DNA of 15,065 nt from Actinomycetes bacterium (GCA_030597945.1 JAUVQW010000013.1:1-15065), one strand, 5' to 3'; shown: positions 6,904 to 14,333, numbered from the stretch's first letter. Translations and numbers: made by a program. Notes: generated from the letters alone by a model not told the origin.

Positions 6904-7656
6904 TTATCTTACTAATCTTATGAGTTCAAAATAGCCAAGATAGGAAGCCAGCGCCATGAGTAAGATGCCGAAGATGATCTTTAAATATTGCTCTGGAAGG
7001 CCGATTGCGACCCTTGCGCCGATAATAGCTCCGGGGATGACGCCGACGATCAGATTTAAGGCTAGATTTAGATCGATGTGTCCGAGCAAGTAGTGGATGA
7101 TGGCACCGGGGATGGTGATGGCGAGAATGATTGTAAGTGAAGTCCCAAAGGCGACCTTCATCTTGTGGCCGATGACTAGCGATAGAAACGGGACTAAAAG
7201 AAATCCTCCCCCCAAGCCTAAAAAGCCTGACATCGATCCTATTATCAGGGCGATTACAATTAGGGTCGGTGACGAAAAAGTCATTTCCTTTTTTGGCCCG
7301 ATATCCATCGGCAGTTGGAGCCCGAGAATAAAAATGACTATGGCACTAAAGATCAAGATTAAGCTGCCGTTAATAAATGAGGTCAGATATGAACCGAAGA
7401 CCGCACCGATAGCAGCCGGCGCCATCATATGATAAGCTACGCGCTTATCTATGAGATCGTTCCTGTTATAGACGTAAACTCCGGAAAGAACGGTCGGGAT
7501 ATTTACAAGAAGAGGAGTGCCTACGGCGATCAAAGCTGAATAACCTAACACCAGCCTTATGGCCGGCTTAGTAATAATTCCTCCACCTATTCCCAAATGC
7601 CCGGACGCAAAACCGGCGATCAAACCTATCAGTATCGTTTCCGGGGAAAGATTCAT
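6904..7656 (-). CDS. TauE/SafE-family membrane permease
   Basis: The protein has 250 residues and about eight transmembrane helices in two similar halves. Each half carries the family's glycine-rich motif: GFASGHLGIGGGIITKP near the N-terminus and GSMSGFLGLGGGFLLVP near residue 145. TauE/SafE proteins (PF01925) move anions such as sulfite, sulfoacetate or other organic acids across the inner membrane. The substrate cannot be read from sequence. I chose ATG 7656-7654 because AAGG lies eight bases before it. The in-frame GTG at 7674 adds six residues but lacks a ribosome site. It sits between the hydrogenase-GGDEF sensor and the two-component pair, all on one strand. Confidence 0.88.
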   Translation of the reverse strand: MNLSPETILIGLIAGFASGHLGIGGGIITKPAIRLVLGYSALIAVGTPLLVNIPTVLSGVYVYNRNDLIDKRVAYHMMAPAAIGAVFGSYLTSFINGSLILIFSAIVIFILGLQLPMDIGPKKEMTFSSPTLIVIALIIGSMSGFLGLGGGFLLVPFLSLVIGHKMKVAFGTSLTIILAITIPGAIIHYLLGHIDLNLALNLIVGVIPGAIIGARVAIGLPEQYLKIIFGILLMALASYLGYFELIRLVR

Positions 7657-7680
7657 CAACCGAACCTTGGCCACACATAG

Positions 7681-9438
7681 TTAATCGGAGATGATAGTAT
7701 TGTTTCTTCCCATCTCTTTAGCTTTATACATAGCTTTGTCCGCTCTGGATATTATCAGTTGAGGATCGGCTTCTTTCTCTCCGATAACGCAAATTCCGAG
7801 ACTTAAAGTAATGTTGTCGATTTTGTTGTCGTGATTTTCACCTACGAAAAAGGTCGTCCCTTCAGTAATTGTGCGGAGTTTTTCAGCAACCGGATAAGCT
7901 TCGATCTTTTTTGTCTCTGGCAGTATCAAAGCAAATTCATCCCCACCATATCGAGCCGCGAAATCTGTTTCTCGAAGGTTATTTGAAAGGATGTTGGCGA
8001 TCATCTTTAAGACCCGGTCTCCCTCCAAATGTCCGAAAGTATCGTTTATCGGTTTGAAGTTATCGACATCTATCATTATGAGCGCTAGAAACGAGTGGTA
8101 TCGTTTTACTCGTAGTGTCTCTTCTTTTAACCGGTCCAGAAAAGCTCTATGGTTGAGAAGTCCCGTAAGACCGTCTGTGACTGACATCTCCAGCAATTGT
8201 TCGCTTGATTCTTCAAATATTTTTTTCTGATACGGAAAACATAGAGACCAATCTGCAAGACCTTGAAAGACGGCTTCCGCTCTTGCCCTACATGTATCAT
8301 ATCCACAGCTACCACAGTTAAGTTCGTCTTCTACACCTCTTTTTCCGCCGGCTTCTAGGACGGCATTCAGTTCATCTGAGGTGGGCTTAGCACGTTCGAC
8401 CATCCTATTTAGAAACGTACCCTGTAGTTCGATCTTTGGGATAGTCTCCTTGATCTCCTCAAAAGTTATCCCGTTTAAAAGCCGCTTCTTATATTCATCG
8501 ATCACCCCGTCGACCCTATCGTCTAACGAGTTTTCGTCCATGTCGGGACCACTTATACAACCCTTACAAGCCATCAGGTCCAATAGTCTTGGTTTCTTAG
8601 ATAGGGAAGGACCGTAAGATTCTACTAGACGGTAAGAATCATTAATTCCGCGAGCGACTAAAAAAGAGTTGTCGATCATTGACCGATTTTTAAGGATATC
8701 TCTGGGAAATCCCTCGCTAACAGACAGGCTTCGAGTAAGGAGTGGCCTTTCGTAGAAGATCTCTTCTTTTTCTAGGGATGTGTTCGTTTCTTTAAAAAGA
8801 GAATCTAGTTCAGAAAAGGTAAGGACTAGGTCTATTGGTCTATCATTGAATCTTTCGGCCTCAATTTTCTTTGCAATGCATGGGCCGATAAATATTGTCT
8901 TTATATTTCCGTTATTAACATCTTTAACAAGTCGACCCTGAGCGATCATCGGGCTTACAATTGGTACCAGATTGGGGATAAGCTGAGGATAGAATTTCTC
9001 GATCATTTCTACGATTGCGGGACAAGTGGATCGGATGATTGTCTCGTCTTTGGCATTATTTATATAATCAAGGTATTCGTTTGCGACTATCTCGTCGCCA
9101 AGAAGACTGTCTTCAACGCCGCTAAATCCTAACGCCAACAGTTTTGCCTCTATCTCCGATGCATCCATATCCCGGAAATATCCGGTTATCTCTGAAGAGA
9201 TGATAGCTATGATATCATGGTTTTTAAGCAACCCCTTGGCTTCTTCGATATCGCTTCTGCTGGCGATCGCTTTGGAGGTACATTCGATAATACATCTTCC
9301 GCAGTATATGCACTTATCTTCCACGATGCTGACGTTTCGACCGGTTACGTTTATCGCTTTCACAGGGCATACCCGGATACAGCTGCCACATTCATGACAT
9401 CTGTTTTCCAGACCGGTTATGACATCAGTTGCACCCAT
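7681..9438 (-). CDS. [FeFe]-hydrogenase-like redox/H2 sensor fused to a diguanylate cyclase
   Basis: The ATG at 9438-9436 gives 585 residues; AAGGTG five bases upstream favours it over the GTG one codon earlier. Domain order: two [4Fe-4S] ferredoxin motifs (C14, C17, C20, C24; C43, C46, C49, C53). Next is an Fe-only hydrogenase large-subunit-like domain (about 75-320) with RSTCPAIVEMIEKFYP (C139), GPCIAKKIE (C187) and MACKGCISGP (C291, C294). A further 4Fe-4S domain of the PF04060 type follows (C375, C378, C383, C400), then a GGDEF domain (about 415-585). The cyclase has RYGGDEF and an intact inhibitory RxxD site (R489-D492). The four cysteines able to hold an H-cluster remain, but the proton-relay cysteine beside the first is Thr and the last pair is CxxC instead of CxxxC. 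A sensory rather than catalytic role is inferred, with c-di-GMP as the likely output. It heads a probable operon with the TauE permease and the kinase/regulator pair. Confidence 0.88.
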   Translation of the reverse strand: MGATDVITGLENRCHECGSCIRVCPVKAINVTGRNVSIVEDKCIYCGRCIIECTSKAIASRSDIEEAKGLLKNHDIIAIISSEITGYFRDMDASEIEAKLLALGFSGVEDSLLGDEIVANEYLDYINNAKDETIIRSTCPAIVEMIEKFYPQLIPNLVPIVSPMIAQGRLVKDVNNGNIKTIFIGPCIAKKIEAERFNDRPIDLVLTFSELDSLFKETNTSLEKEEIFYERPLLTRSLSVSEGFPRDILKNRSMIDNSFLVARGINDSYRLVESYGPSLSKKPRLLDLMACKGCISGPDMDENSLDDRVDGVIDEYKKRLLNGITFEEIKETIPKIELQGTFLNRMVERAKPTSDELNAVLEAGGKRGVEDELNCGSCGYDTCRARAEAVFQGLADWSLCFPYQKKIFEESSEQLLEMSVTDGLTGLLNHRAFLDRLKEETLRVKRYHSFLALIMIDVDNFKPINDTFGHLEGDRVLKMIANILSNNLRETDFAARYGGDEFALILPETKKIEAYPVAEKLRTITEGTTFFVGENHDNKIDNITLSLGICVIGEKEADPQLIISRADKAMYKAKEMGRNNTIISD

Positions 9439-9441
9439 CAC

Positions 9442-9540
9442 AACACCTTACGGATAGAGGAAGAATATATCATCTGCTTGCTCTAAAATCCAATATAAAT
9501 AGTACTTATTATATATATTACTATAAAAAGTATTAAATTC
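9442..9540. promoter_or_regulatory. AT-rich upstream region of the hydrogenase-GGDEF gene
   Basis: The stretch about 9487-9540 is almost pure A/T. It carries ATAGTA (9499-9504) and TACTAT (9519-9524) as 6-bp inverted arms 14 bases apart. Several TATA-like -10 candidates occur on the minus strand, but no single -35/-10 pair stands out. It probably holds the operon promoter and perhaps an operator. Confidence 0.35.
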
Positions 9541-9569
9541 TTGACTAAAAACGGTATTACTGCTAACTT
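9541..9569 (+). promoter_or_regulatory. Candidate extended -10 promoter of the STAS gene
   Basis: TTGACT (9541-9546), a 17-base spacer and TAACTT (9564-9569) preceded by TGC form a good sigma-70 promoter with an extended -10. AGGGAG at 9589-9594 is the ribosome site for the ATG at 9600. Confidence 0.55.
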
Positions 9570-9599
9570 AATACTGCTATAAGGGCGCAGGGAGTCTAT

Positions 9600-10001
9600 A
9601 TGGTCGAGAATAAGGAATCCTTTTCAAGCTCTGACGCAGGTAAAGTATCCCCCGCTTGCTTGATAACCAGTAGTTTAAAAGGTAAAAATATAATAATATT
9701 CTTAAAAGGTGAGATTGACCTGGACAGCGCCTCAAAAGTATTCAACAATATCTGGACTGAGACAGATGGTGGTCAAAGGGGACTCCTTCTTGATCTCGAA
9801 GCGCTTGATTTTATGGACTCATCTGGCCTGCAGATACTTCTTCGATTAAAAGAAAAATTGAATAATATCGGGAAAGAATTATTAATCGTAAACCCCAGTA
9901 ATCAGATAAGGAAACTTTTTCAACTTACCGGTTTTGACAAGCTATTTAGGATTTTCGGCGATGCTGATGAAGCGTTTTCACAGCTGAATGATCAAACTTA
10001 A
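9600..10001 (+). CDS. STAS-domain anti-sigma-factor-antagonist-like protein
   Basis: The protein has 133 residues. A polar Ser-rich tail of about 25 residues precedes a SpoIIAA/RsbV-type STAS domain. It shows IIIFLKGEIDLDSA near 31-44, LLLDLEALDFMDSSGLQILL near 62-81 and NPSNQIRKLFQLTGFDKLF near the end. S74 in MDSSGL is the expected phosphorylation site, so the usual partner-switching mechanism is possible. In that mechanism a kinase anti-sigma factor phosphorylates the protein and loses its grip on it. No RsbW/SpoIIAB-like kinase or PP2C phosphatase is in the window, so partners must be elsewhere. It is divergent from the hydrogenase-GGDEF operon and convergent with the TIGR00725-like gene, with only 9 bases between stops. 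Confidence 0.85.
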   Translation: MVENKESFSSSDAGKVSPACLITSSLKGKNIIIFLKGEIDLDSASKVFNNIWTETDGGQRGLLLDLEALDFMDSSGLQILLRLKEKLNNIGKELLIVNPSNQIRKLFQLTGFDKLFRIFGDADEAFSQLNDQT

Positions 10002-10010
10002 ACTAAAGAT

Positions 10011-10490
10011 TTAGCTAACGTTCTTTTCGATAAGAAATACGGCTTCCTGCGGTGAAATCGTACTTAAAGCCGGGGGAGAGACTTTATAAGGGCCTTCCGT
10101 ACCTGTATCGATGATTACTAGCGGTTTACCCAGTTTAAGAGAGTATCCTATCTCAGATAAAGTGCCGAAACCTCCTCCTAGAGCTATCACTCCATCACCA
10201 GAAAGTGCCACCAGAAAATTTCGTCCATGACTCTGGCTTGTCGGTATAGAGTAAGTAAGGTTTGAACTGGCATGATCCCGATTTTCAAACGGCAATATGC
10301 CGATTGAGACTCCCCCTTCTTGCTTTACGCCGTTTGCCGCGGCATCCATTACCCCGCCTAAGCCTCCACAGATCAAGGTATGGCCTTTTTTGGCGATCTC
10401 CCGTCCTATTTCTATTGATTTATTTTCTAACTCTTTTTCGATCCTCTCGCCGGCGCCGATCACTGAGATGTAAAGTTTTTTTGTAGTCAC
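10011..10490 (-). CDS. TIGR00725/LOG-like Rossmann-fold protein of unknown function
   Basis: The chosen GTG (10490-10488) gives 159 residues and is preceded by AAGGAG at six bases. An in-frame GTG five codons earlier overlaps the CDF stop codon as GTGA but has no ribosome site. The fold is nucleotide-binding Rossmann: ISVIGAGE at the N-terminus, ICGGLGGVMDAAANG near 40-54 and LGGGFGTLSEIGYSL near 104-118. The last resembles the PGGxGTxxE motif of LOG phosphoribohydrolases with Gly in place of Pro. At this size it fits the short TIGR00725 group, whose function is not established; a nucleotide or ADP-ribose-like ligand is likely. It lies directly behind the CDF transporter gene. Confidence 0.8.
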   Translation of the reverse strand: MTTKKLYISVIGAGERIEKELENKSIEIGREIAKKGHTLICGGLGGVMDAAANGVKQEGGVSIGILPFENRDHASSNLTYSIPTSQSHGRNFLVALSGDGVIALGGGFGTLSEIGYSLKLGKPLVIIDTGTEGPYKVSPPALSTISPQEAVFLIEKNVS

Positions 10491-10501
10491 TACGTTCTCC
10501 T

Positions 10502-11395
10502 TCACTCATGGGGATTAACATGCACCATAACATCAGAGACATTTTCAAGTTCTTTCATTATCTCGACTTTTACTTTTTTTGCTATGCTATGTCCTTTAGA
10601 TACAGTTAGAGAGGGATCGATGTCGATTATTATTTCGGCAGAGATGAACTGGCCCATTCTCCGGGCCCTTCCATATGCGTGCTCCACCCCTTCACAATCT
10701 TTTGCGATCGCTATCATCTTATCTAATATTGGTTGTTCTAATGAAGTGTCCATAAGTTCTCTAGAACCCCTGATCACCACCCTAAGTCCAATGCCGATGA
10801 TTATGAATGAGACAAATATCGCCGCCAAGGGGTCTAGGAAAGGGAATCCTACCATCGCGCCGGTTATACCTATAATAGTGGCTACCTTGCTGATGACATC
10901 TTTTCTATAATCCATTGCACTGGCCATAAGGACAGAACTATCAAGTCTTTTAGCGTATCCAAGTACATATCGGTGCAGGATCTCTTTTATGACAAGTGTT
11001 AAAAGAGCCGCCGCCAAGGCAATAAATTTTGGGGTGGTAGTATCTCCGGACAAGATAAGGCCGGCATCTGTAAAAAGTATGAGAAAACCGCTGGCCATTA
11101 TTATTAGTCCGACGATGCTTGTAGCAATAGATTCCGCTTTGCCATGGCCGTATGGATGGTTCTTGTCTTTCGGTTTTTTAGATATTTTGAAACTAACAAG
11201 AACAGCGGTCGTTGAAATCACGTCGGATAGAGATTCGGTGGCGTCGGCGATGAGAGCATGGCTGTTTCCCACAATTCCGGCAAAGAACTTTAATATTGTA
11301 AGGAGAATATTGGTGACGATCCCAATAATAGTGACTTTTTCCGCTTGTCTAAATCGTTTTTCTTTAGTTAGGCGCGGTCTTTCCGCTTCATTCAA
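10502..11395 (-). CDS. CDF-family divalent cation efflux protein
   Basis: The protein has 297 residues from a TTG start with AGAGGT seven bases upstream. It has about six transmembrane helices and a C-terminal ferredoxin-like cytoplasmic domain (about 210-297). Cation diffusion facilitators export metal ions in exchange for protons. Family marks are ADATESLSDV in helix 2 (D51, E54, D58), HPYGHGKAES (H80, H84) and AMDYRKDV in helix 5 (D162, D166). The transport site would be E54/D58/D162/D166, all acidic. Zinc-type members such as FieF or ZitB carry a histidine here, so Mn(II), Fe(II) or a broad range is possible. This is inference. It follows asd by 40 bases on the same strand. Confidence 0.88.
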   Translation of the reverse strand: MNEAERPRLTKEKRFRQAEKVTIIGIVTNILLTILKFFAGIVGNSHALIADATESLSDVISTTAVLVSFKISKKPKDKNHPYGHGKAESIATSIVGLIIMASGFLILFTDAGLILSGDTTTPKFIALAAALLTLVIKEILHRYVLGYAKRLDSSVLMASAMDYRKDVISKVATIIGITGAMVGFPFLDPLAAIFVSFIIIGIGLRVVIRGSRELMDTSLEQPILDKMIAIAKDCEGVEHAYGRARRMGQFISAEIIIDIDPSLTVSKGHSIAKKVKVEIMKELENVSDVMVHVNPHE

Positions 11396-11435
11396 GCTGG
11401 TTACCTCTATGATTCTATAAACAGGTATTTTTGTC

Positions 11436-12437
11436 TTACGAGATCAGGCATTCGCCGATCTGAACGGCATTAAGAGCTGCTCCTTTAAGAAGATTATCGC
11501 TTACGACCCAAAGGTTTAACCCAAATTTCACCGATTCGTCCCTACGTATTCTGCCCACATAGGCCTGGTTGCTCCCCGACGAGGTTATGGCCATTGGATA
11601 AATGTTGTTTTCGGGATCATCCACAACGGCGACTCCCGGGGCGGATTGAAGTATCTTTTTTGCTTCCTTGGGGGGCGCCTCGTTTTCGAATTCGATATTA
11701 ATGGATTCACTATGACAATTGATAACGGGAACTCTCGCAGCGGTCGCGGTTATTGAAAGATCGGGAAGAGCCATGATCTTCCTTGTCTCCATTATCATCT
11801 TCATCTCTTCTTTAGTATTGCCTTCACTATCGAAAACATCTATATGAGGCAATATGTTAAAAGCTATCTGATGCGGATATACCTCACTGGTGATCTCGTC
11901 ACCCTTTAGGGCAGCATTAGACTGCTTGATAAGTTCCTCAACGGCTTCTTTTCCCGTACCTGATACAGCCTGATAGGTCGAGACTACTACTCTTTTTATC
12001 TTAAAAACGTCATCAAGGGGTTTTAAAGCAAGTACCATTTGAATCGTAGAGCAATTAGGATTGGCGACGATTCCTTTATGAGATTCTATGGCCGATCTAT
12101 TTATCTCGGGTACCACCAACGGCACTTCAGTGTCCATTCTAAATGCACTGCTGTTGTCTATGACAGTCGCGCCCTCGGATACCGCCACAGGCGCAAAAGT
12201 TGTGCTTACACTCGAACCTGCTGAAAACAGGGCTATATCTATATCTTTAAACGATCCATCAGTAAGCTCTTCTACATCATATTGTGAATCTTTAAAAGCA
12301 ATTTTTTCCCCGGCTGAACGCTTAGACGCTAGAGGTCTAAAGTCGTTAACGGGAAAGTTTCTCTCTTCGAGAACACGGCACATCTTCTGGCCGACCGCTC
12401 CGGTAGCCCCAACTAAGGCCACATTATATAAGACCAT
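11436..12437 (-). CDS. asd: Aspartate-semialdehyde dehydrogenase
   Basis: At 333 residues it is a normal-length Asd. It reduces beta-aspartyl phosphate to aspartate semialdehyde with NADPH, the branch-point step toward lysine/diaminopimelate, threonine and methionine. The nucleotide-binding motif GATGAVG is at residues 10-16. The catalytic cysteine is C129 (VANPNCST). YQAVSGTGKEA follows near 155-165, and the R235/H242 region (ARVPVINCHSES) supplies the usual substrate-binding Arg and acid/base His. The ATG at 12437 directly abuts the lysC TAA with GAGGAAG inside the end of lysC, so the two successive pathway enzymes are translationally coupled. Confidence 0.96.
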   Translation of the reverse strand: MVLYNVALVGATGAVGQKMCRVLEERNFPVNDFRPLASKRSAGEKIAFKDSQYDVEELTDGSFKDIDIALFSAGSSVSTTFAPVAVSEGATVIDNSSAFRMDTEVPLVVPEINRSAIESHKGIVANPNCSTIQMVLALKPLDDVFKIKRVVVSTYQAVSGTGKEAVEELIKQSNAALKGDEITSEVYPHQIAFNILPHIDVFDSEGNTKEEMKMIMETRKIMALPDLSITATAARVPVINCHSESINIEFENEAPPKEAKKILQSAPGVAVVDDPENNIYPMAITSSGSNQAYVGRIRRDESVKFGLNLWVVSDNLLKGAALNAVQIGECLIS

Positions 12438-13661
12438 TTAGGCGCTTCCTCGTTCAAGATTAAAGGCGTTGTGAAGAGCGCTCACTGCCTTTACCGTATC
12501 TTCCTCTTTTATTACGCAAGATATTTTTATCGATGACGTACTTATCATCTCTATATTGATCCCTTCTTCAGCAAAGACTTCAAACATCTTGGCCGCAACA
12601 CCTGGATGGCTTTTCATGCCCGCGCCGACAAGCGAGACTTTTGCAATATTGTCATCGTAGGTGCTACCCTTTGCTTCCAGCTTTTTTACCGCAATCTCCA
12701 CCAGCTCTTTTCCTTTCGCCAAGTCATCTTTTGGTACGGTAAATGAGATATCAGTTATTCCCTGTTCGCTGACATTTTGGATAATCATATCCACATTAAT
12801 ATTTCCCTTTGCCAATGAGCCGAAGACTTTGGCCGCAATACCCGGTCTGTCCGGAACACCTAACAGAGTTATTTTTGCCTCGTCGTTGTCGTGAGTGACC
12901 CCGCTAATTATAGCTTTTTCTTTCATCTGTGACTCCTCTAATATGCAGGTCCCGCTCTCTTTGGAAAAACTAGACCTGACCTCCATCGGTACGCCGTGAT
13001 TTCTACCGTACTCTACGGACCTAAGCTGCAAGACCTTGGCGCCGGTAGCGGCCATCTCTAGCATCTCTTCGAACGATACCTCATCAAGTTTTCTAGCCCC
13101 GGGGATAATCCTCGGATCAGCTGTAAAAACGCCCTCCACGTCTGAATATATCTGGCAAGACGCCTTTAACTCGGCTGCGATTGCGACTGCGGTAGTATCT
13201 GAGCCGCCGCGGCCCAAAGTAGTGATATCCTCGTCAAGAGTAACACCTTGAAATCCGGCGACAATGACGATTTTATTTTTATCTAACTCCTTCTTAATCC
13301 TCTCTGCCCGGACTTCCACGATCTTCGCTTTTGTGTGAGAAGTATCGGTCACTATTCCGACTTGGGCTCCGGTGAAGGATATCGCTATCTCACCCAGTGC
13401 ATGGATGGCAATGGAGAGTAGGGCTATAGACCTCTGTTCCCCGGATGCGAGAAGCATGTCCACCTCGCGAGTAGGGGGACTGGGCGTCAATTGGTTTGCC
13501 AGTGACATCAGCTCATCGGTAGAGTCGCCGAGGGCTGAAACTACGGCAACTACCTTTTTTCCGCTATTTTTGGTCTCGACTATCCTGCTGGCGATTCTTT
13601 TTATTCGATCGATGTCGGCGACCGAAGAACCACCATATTTTTGTACGACTATCTCGCTCAA
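12438..13661 (-). CDS. lysC: Aspartokinase
   Basis: The chosen start is TTG 13661-13659, giving 407 residues that begin (M)SEIVVQKYGGSSVAD as is usual for the family. GGTGAG lies seven bases upstream. The longer in-frame ATG at 13775 would start inside a terminator hairpin and add 38 residues unlike the family, so I reject it. The enzyme phosphorylates aspartate, the first step of the aspartate pathway. The kinase domain shows KYGGSSV, GFQGVT, GRGGSDTTAVA and YSDVEGVFTADPR. Two C-terminal ACT domains follow (ITLLGVPDRPGIAAKVF and VSLVGAGMKSHPGVAAKMF), the usual site of lysine or threonine feedback. The gene is coupled to asd. Confidence 0.95.
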   Translation of the reverse strand: MSEIVVQKYGGSSVADIDRIKRIASRIVETKNSGKKVVAVVSALGDSTDELMSLANQLTPSPPTREVDMLLASGEQRSIALLSIAIHALGEIAISFTGAQVGIVTDTSHTKAKIVEVRAERIKKELDKNKIVIVAGFQGVTLDEDITTLGRGGSDTTAVAIAAELKASCQIYSDVEGVFTADPRIIPGARKLDEVSFEEMLEMAATGAKVLQLRSVEYGRNHGVPMEVRSSFSKESGTCILEESQMKEKAIISGVTHDNDEAKITLLGVPDRPGIAAKVFGSLAKGNINVDMIIQNVSEQGITDISFTVPKDDLAKGKELVEIAVKKLEAKGSTYDDNIAKVSLVGAGMKSHPGVAAKMFEVFAEEGINIEMISTSSIKISCVIKEEDTVKAVSALHNAFNLERGSA

Positions 13662-13760
13662 TGCTTTGCTCACCAGCGCTGTTCTAAAAGTTAGTTTTTC
13701 AATGTTTGCTTCGTGCAAGTTTAACAAAAAAGGACCTAAATTACATATAGAGGAATTAAA

Positions 13761-13793
13761 TAAAAGCCGCCTCAATCAGAGACGGACTTTTTC
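13761..13793 (-). terminator. Intrinsic terminator between the small membrane protein gene and lysC
   Basis: On the minus strand an A-run and CCGTCTC pair with GAGGCGG across a 5-base loop, with one T-G wobble, followed by CTTTTATTT. It lies 20-50 bases after the stop of the 104-residue protein gene and before the lysC start, so lysC needs its own promoter downstream. Confidence 0.7.
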
Positions 13794-13813
13794 GGTACGG
13801 TAATAATCGTTGT

Positions 13814-14128
13814 TTATGCTGCTTCCGTAATCTCTTCTTTCTTCTCGAGCACTTCTTCCGTAACGGGCCGCGTATTAAAGTCGATATCGAATACAAGTGA
13901 GATCAGCTGTCCAAGGCCAAGGAAGAATACAAATTGAATGAGGATAAAGCCTTCAAAGATCAGGGCAGTGGCAATGCTTGCTCCCGGTGTTATTGGAATA
14001 CCGAGACCGGATGCAATGATATTAGAACTAAAAAGCATACTTAAAGAAATGATCGATCCGGCACCGAAGATGATCCAGGCGACCATTTTATATACTGATG
14101 CAAGTATTCTTAATGCCCTGTAGTTCAT
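13814..14128 (-). CDS. Small two-helix membrane protein, unknown function
   Basis: This 104-residue protein has two hydrophobic segments, about 17-44 and 50-78. A Gly/Pro turn (GLGIPITPGAS) separates them, and a Glu-rich tail (EEVLEKKEEITEAA) follows. Both ends are likely cytoplasmic. I do not recognise a family. The ATG at 14128 is preceded by GGGGGT seven bases upstream. It has its own promoter (14197-14225) and terminator (13761-13793), so it is a single-gene unit and not part of the lysC operon. Strong expression is plausible from the promoter match. Confidence 0.7.
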   Translation of the reverse strand: MNYRALRILASVYKMVAWIIFGAGSIISLSMLFSSNIIASGLGIPITPGASIATALIFEGFILIQFVFFLGLGQLISLVFDIDFNTRPVTEEVLEKKEEITEAA

Positions 14129-14168
14129 TTATGACCCCCAAAAGAGTTTTAATTTAGTCTGCTTACAA

Positions 14169-14188
14169 TTCTCGTTATTACCCGAGAA
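14169..14188. repeat. Inverted repeat TTCTCG-N8-CGAGAA
   Basis: Perfect 6-bp arms lie just downstream of the -10 box of the 104-residue protein gene, spanning the predicted transcription start. It could be an operator or a 5' stabilising hairpin. Confidence 0.45.
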
Positions 14189-14196
14189 ACTTGTGA

Positions 14197-14225
14197 ATTA
14201 AACGGGCAGCACGAAAAAAGGTCAA
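14197..14225 (-). promoter_or_regulatory. Sigma-70 promoter of the small membrane protein gene
   Basis: On the minus strand TTGACC (14225-14220), a 17-base spacer and TTTAAT (14202-14197) match the consensus at 5 of 6 positions each for -35 and -10. Transcription would start near 14190, giving a leader of about 60 bases. Confidence 0.65.
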
Positions 14226-14333
14226 CAAAATGAGACGGTTTTTAAGAGTCTAAGGGATAAGTCTGAAGGGAAAAGCTTTTGGTCTTTTGCTCCAAATGGT
14301 TGTTAAGTGGCGAAGAGTAAATCGTAATACTCG

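Noticed and set aside
9990..10030. Terminator between the convergent STAS and TIGR00725-like genes
   Set aside because: Only CTAAA-GA-TTTAG (5-bp arms, two-base centre) occurs, too weak and without a U-tract; transcripts may overlap here.
10989..11420. 143-codon + strand frame opposite the CDF gene
   Set aside because: Shadow of a well-supported membrane protein gene; no ribosome site or recognisable domain.
12088..12441. 117-codon + strand frame opposite asd
   Set aside because: Complete overlap with the antisense asd, which has clear catalytic motifs; the translated product shows no family features.
13662..13760. Lysine riboswitch upstream of lysC
   Set aside because: Only about 100 bases separate the terminator from the start codon, too short for the L-box aptamer, and no L-box core is visible.
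13372..13803. 143-codon + strand frame opposite lysC
   Set aside because: Antisense shadow of the aspartokinase kinase domain with no protein features of its own.
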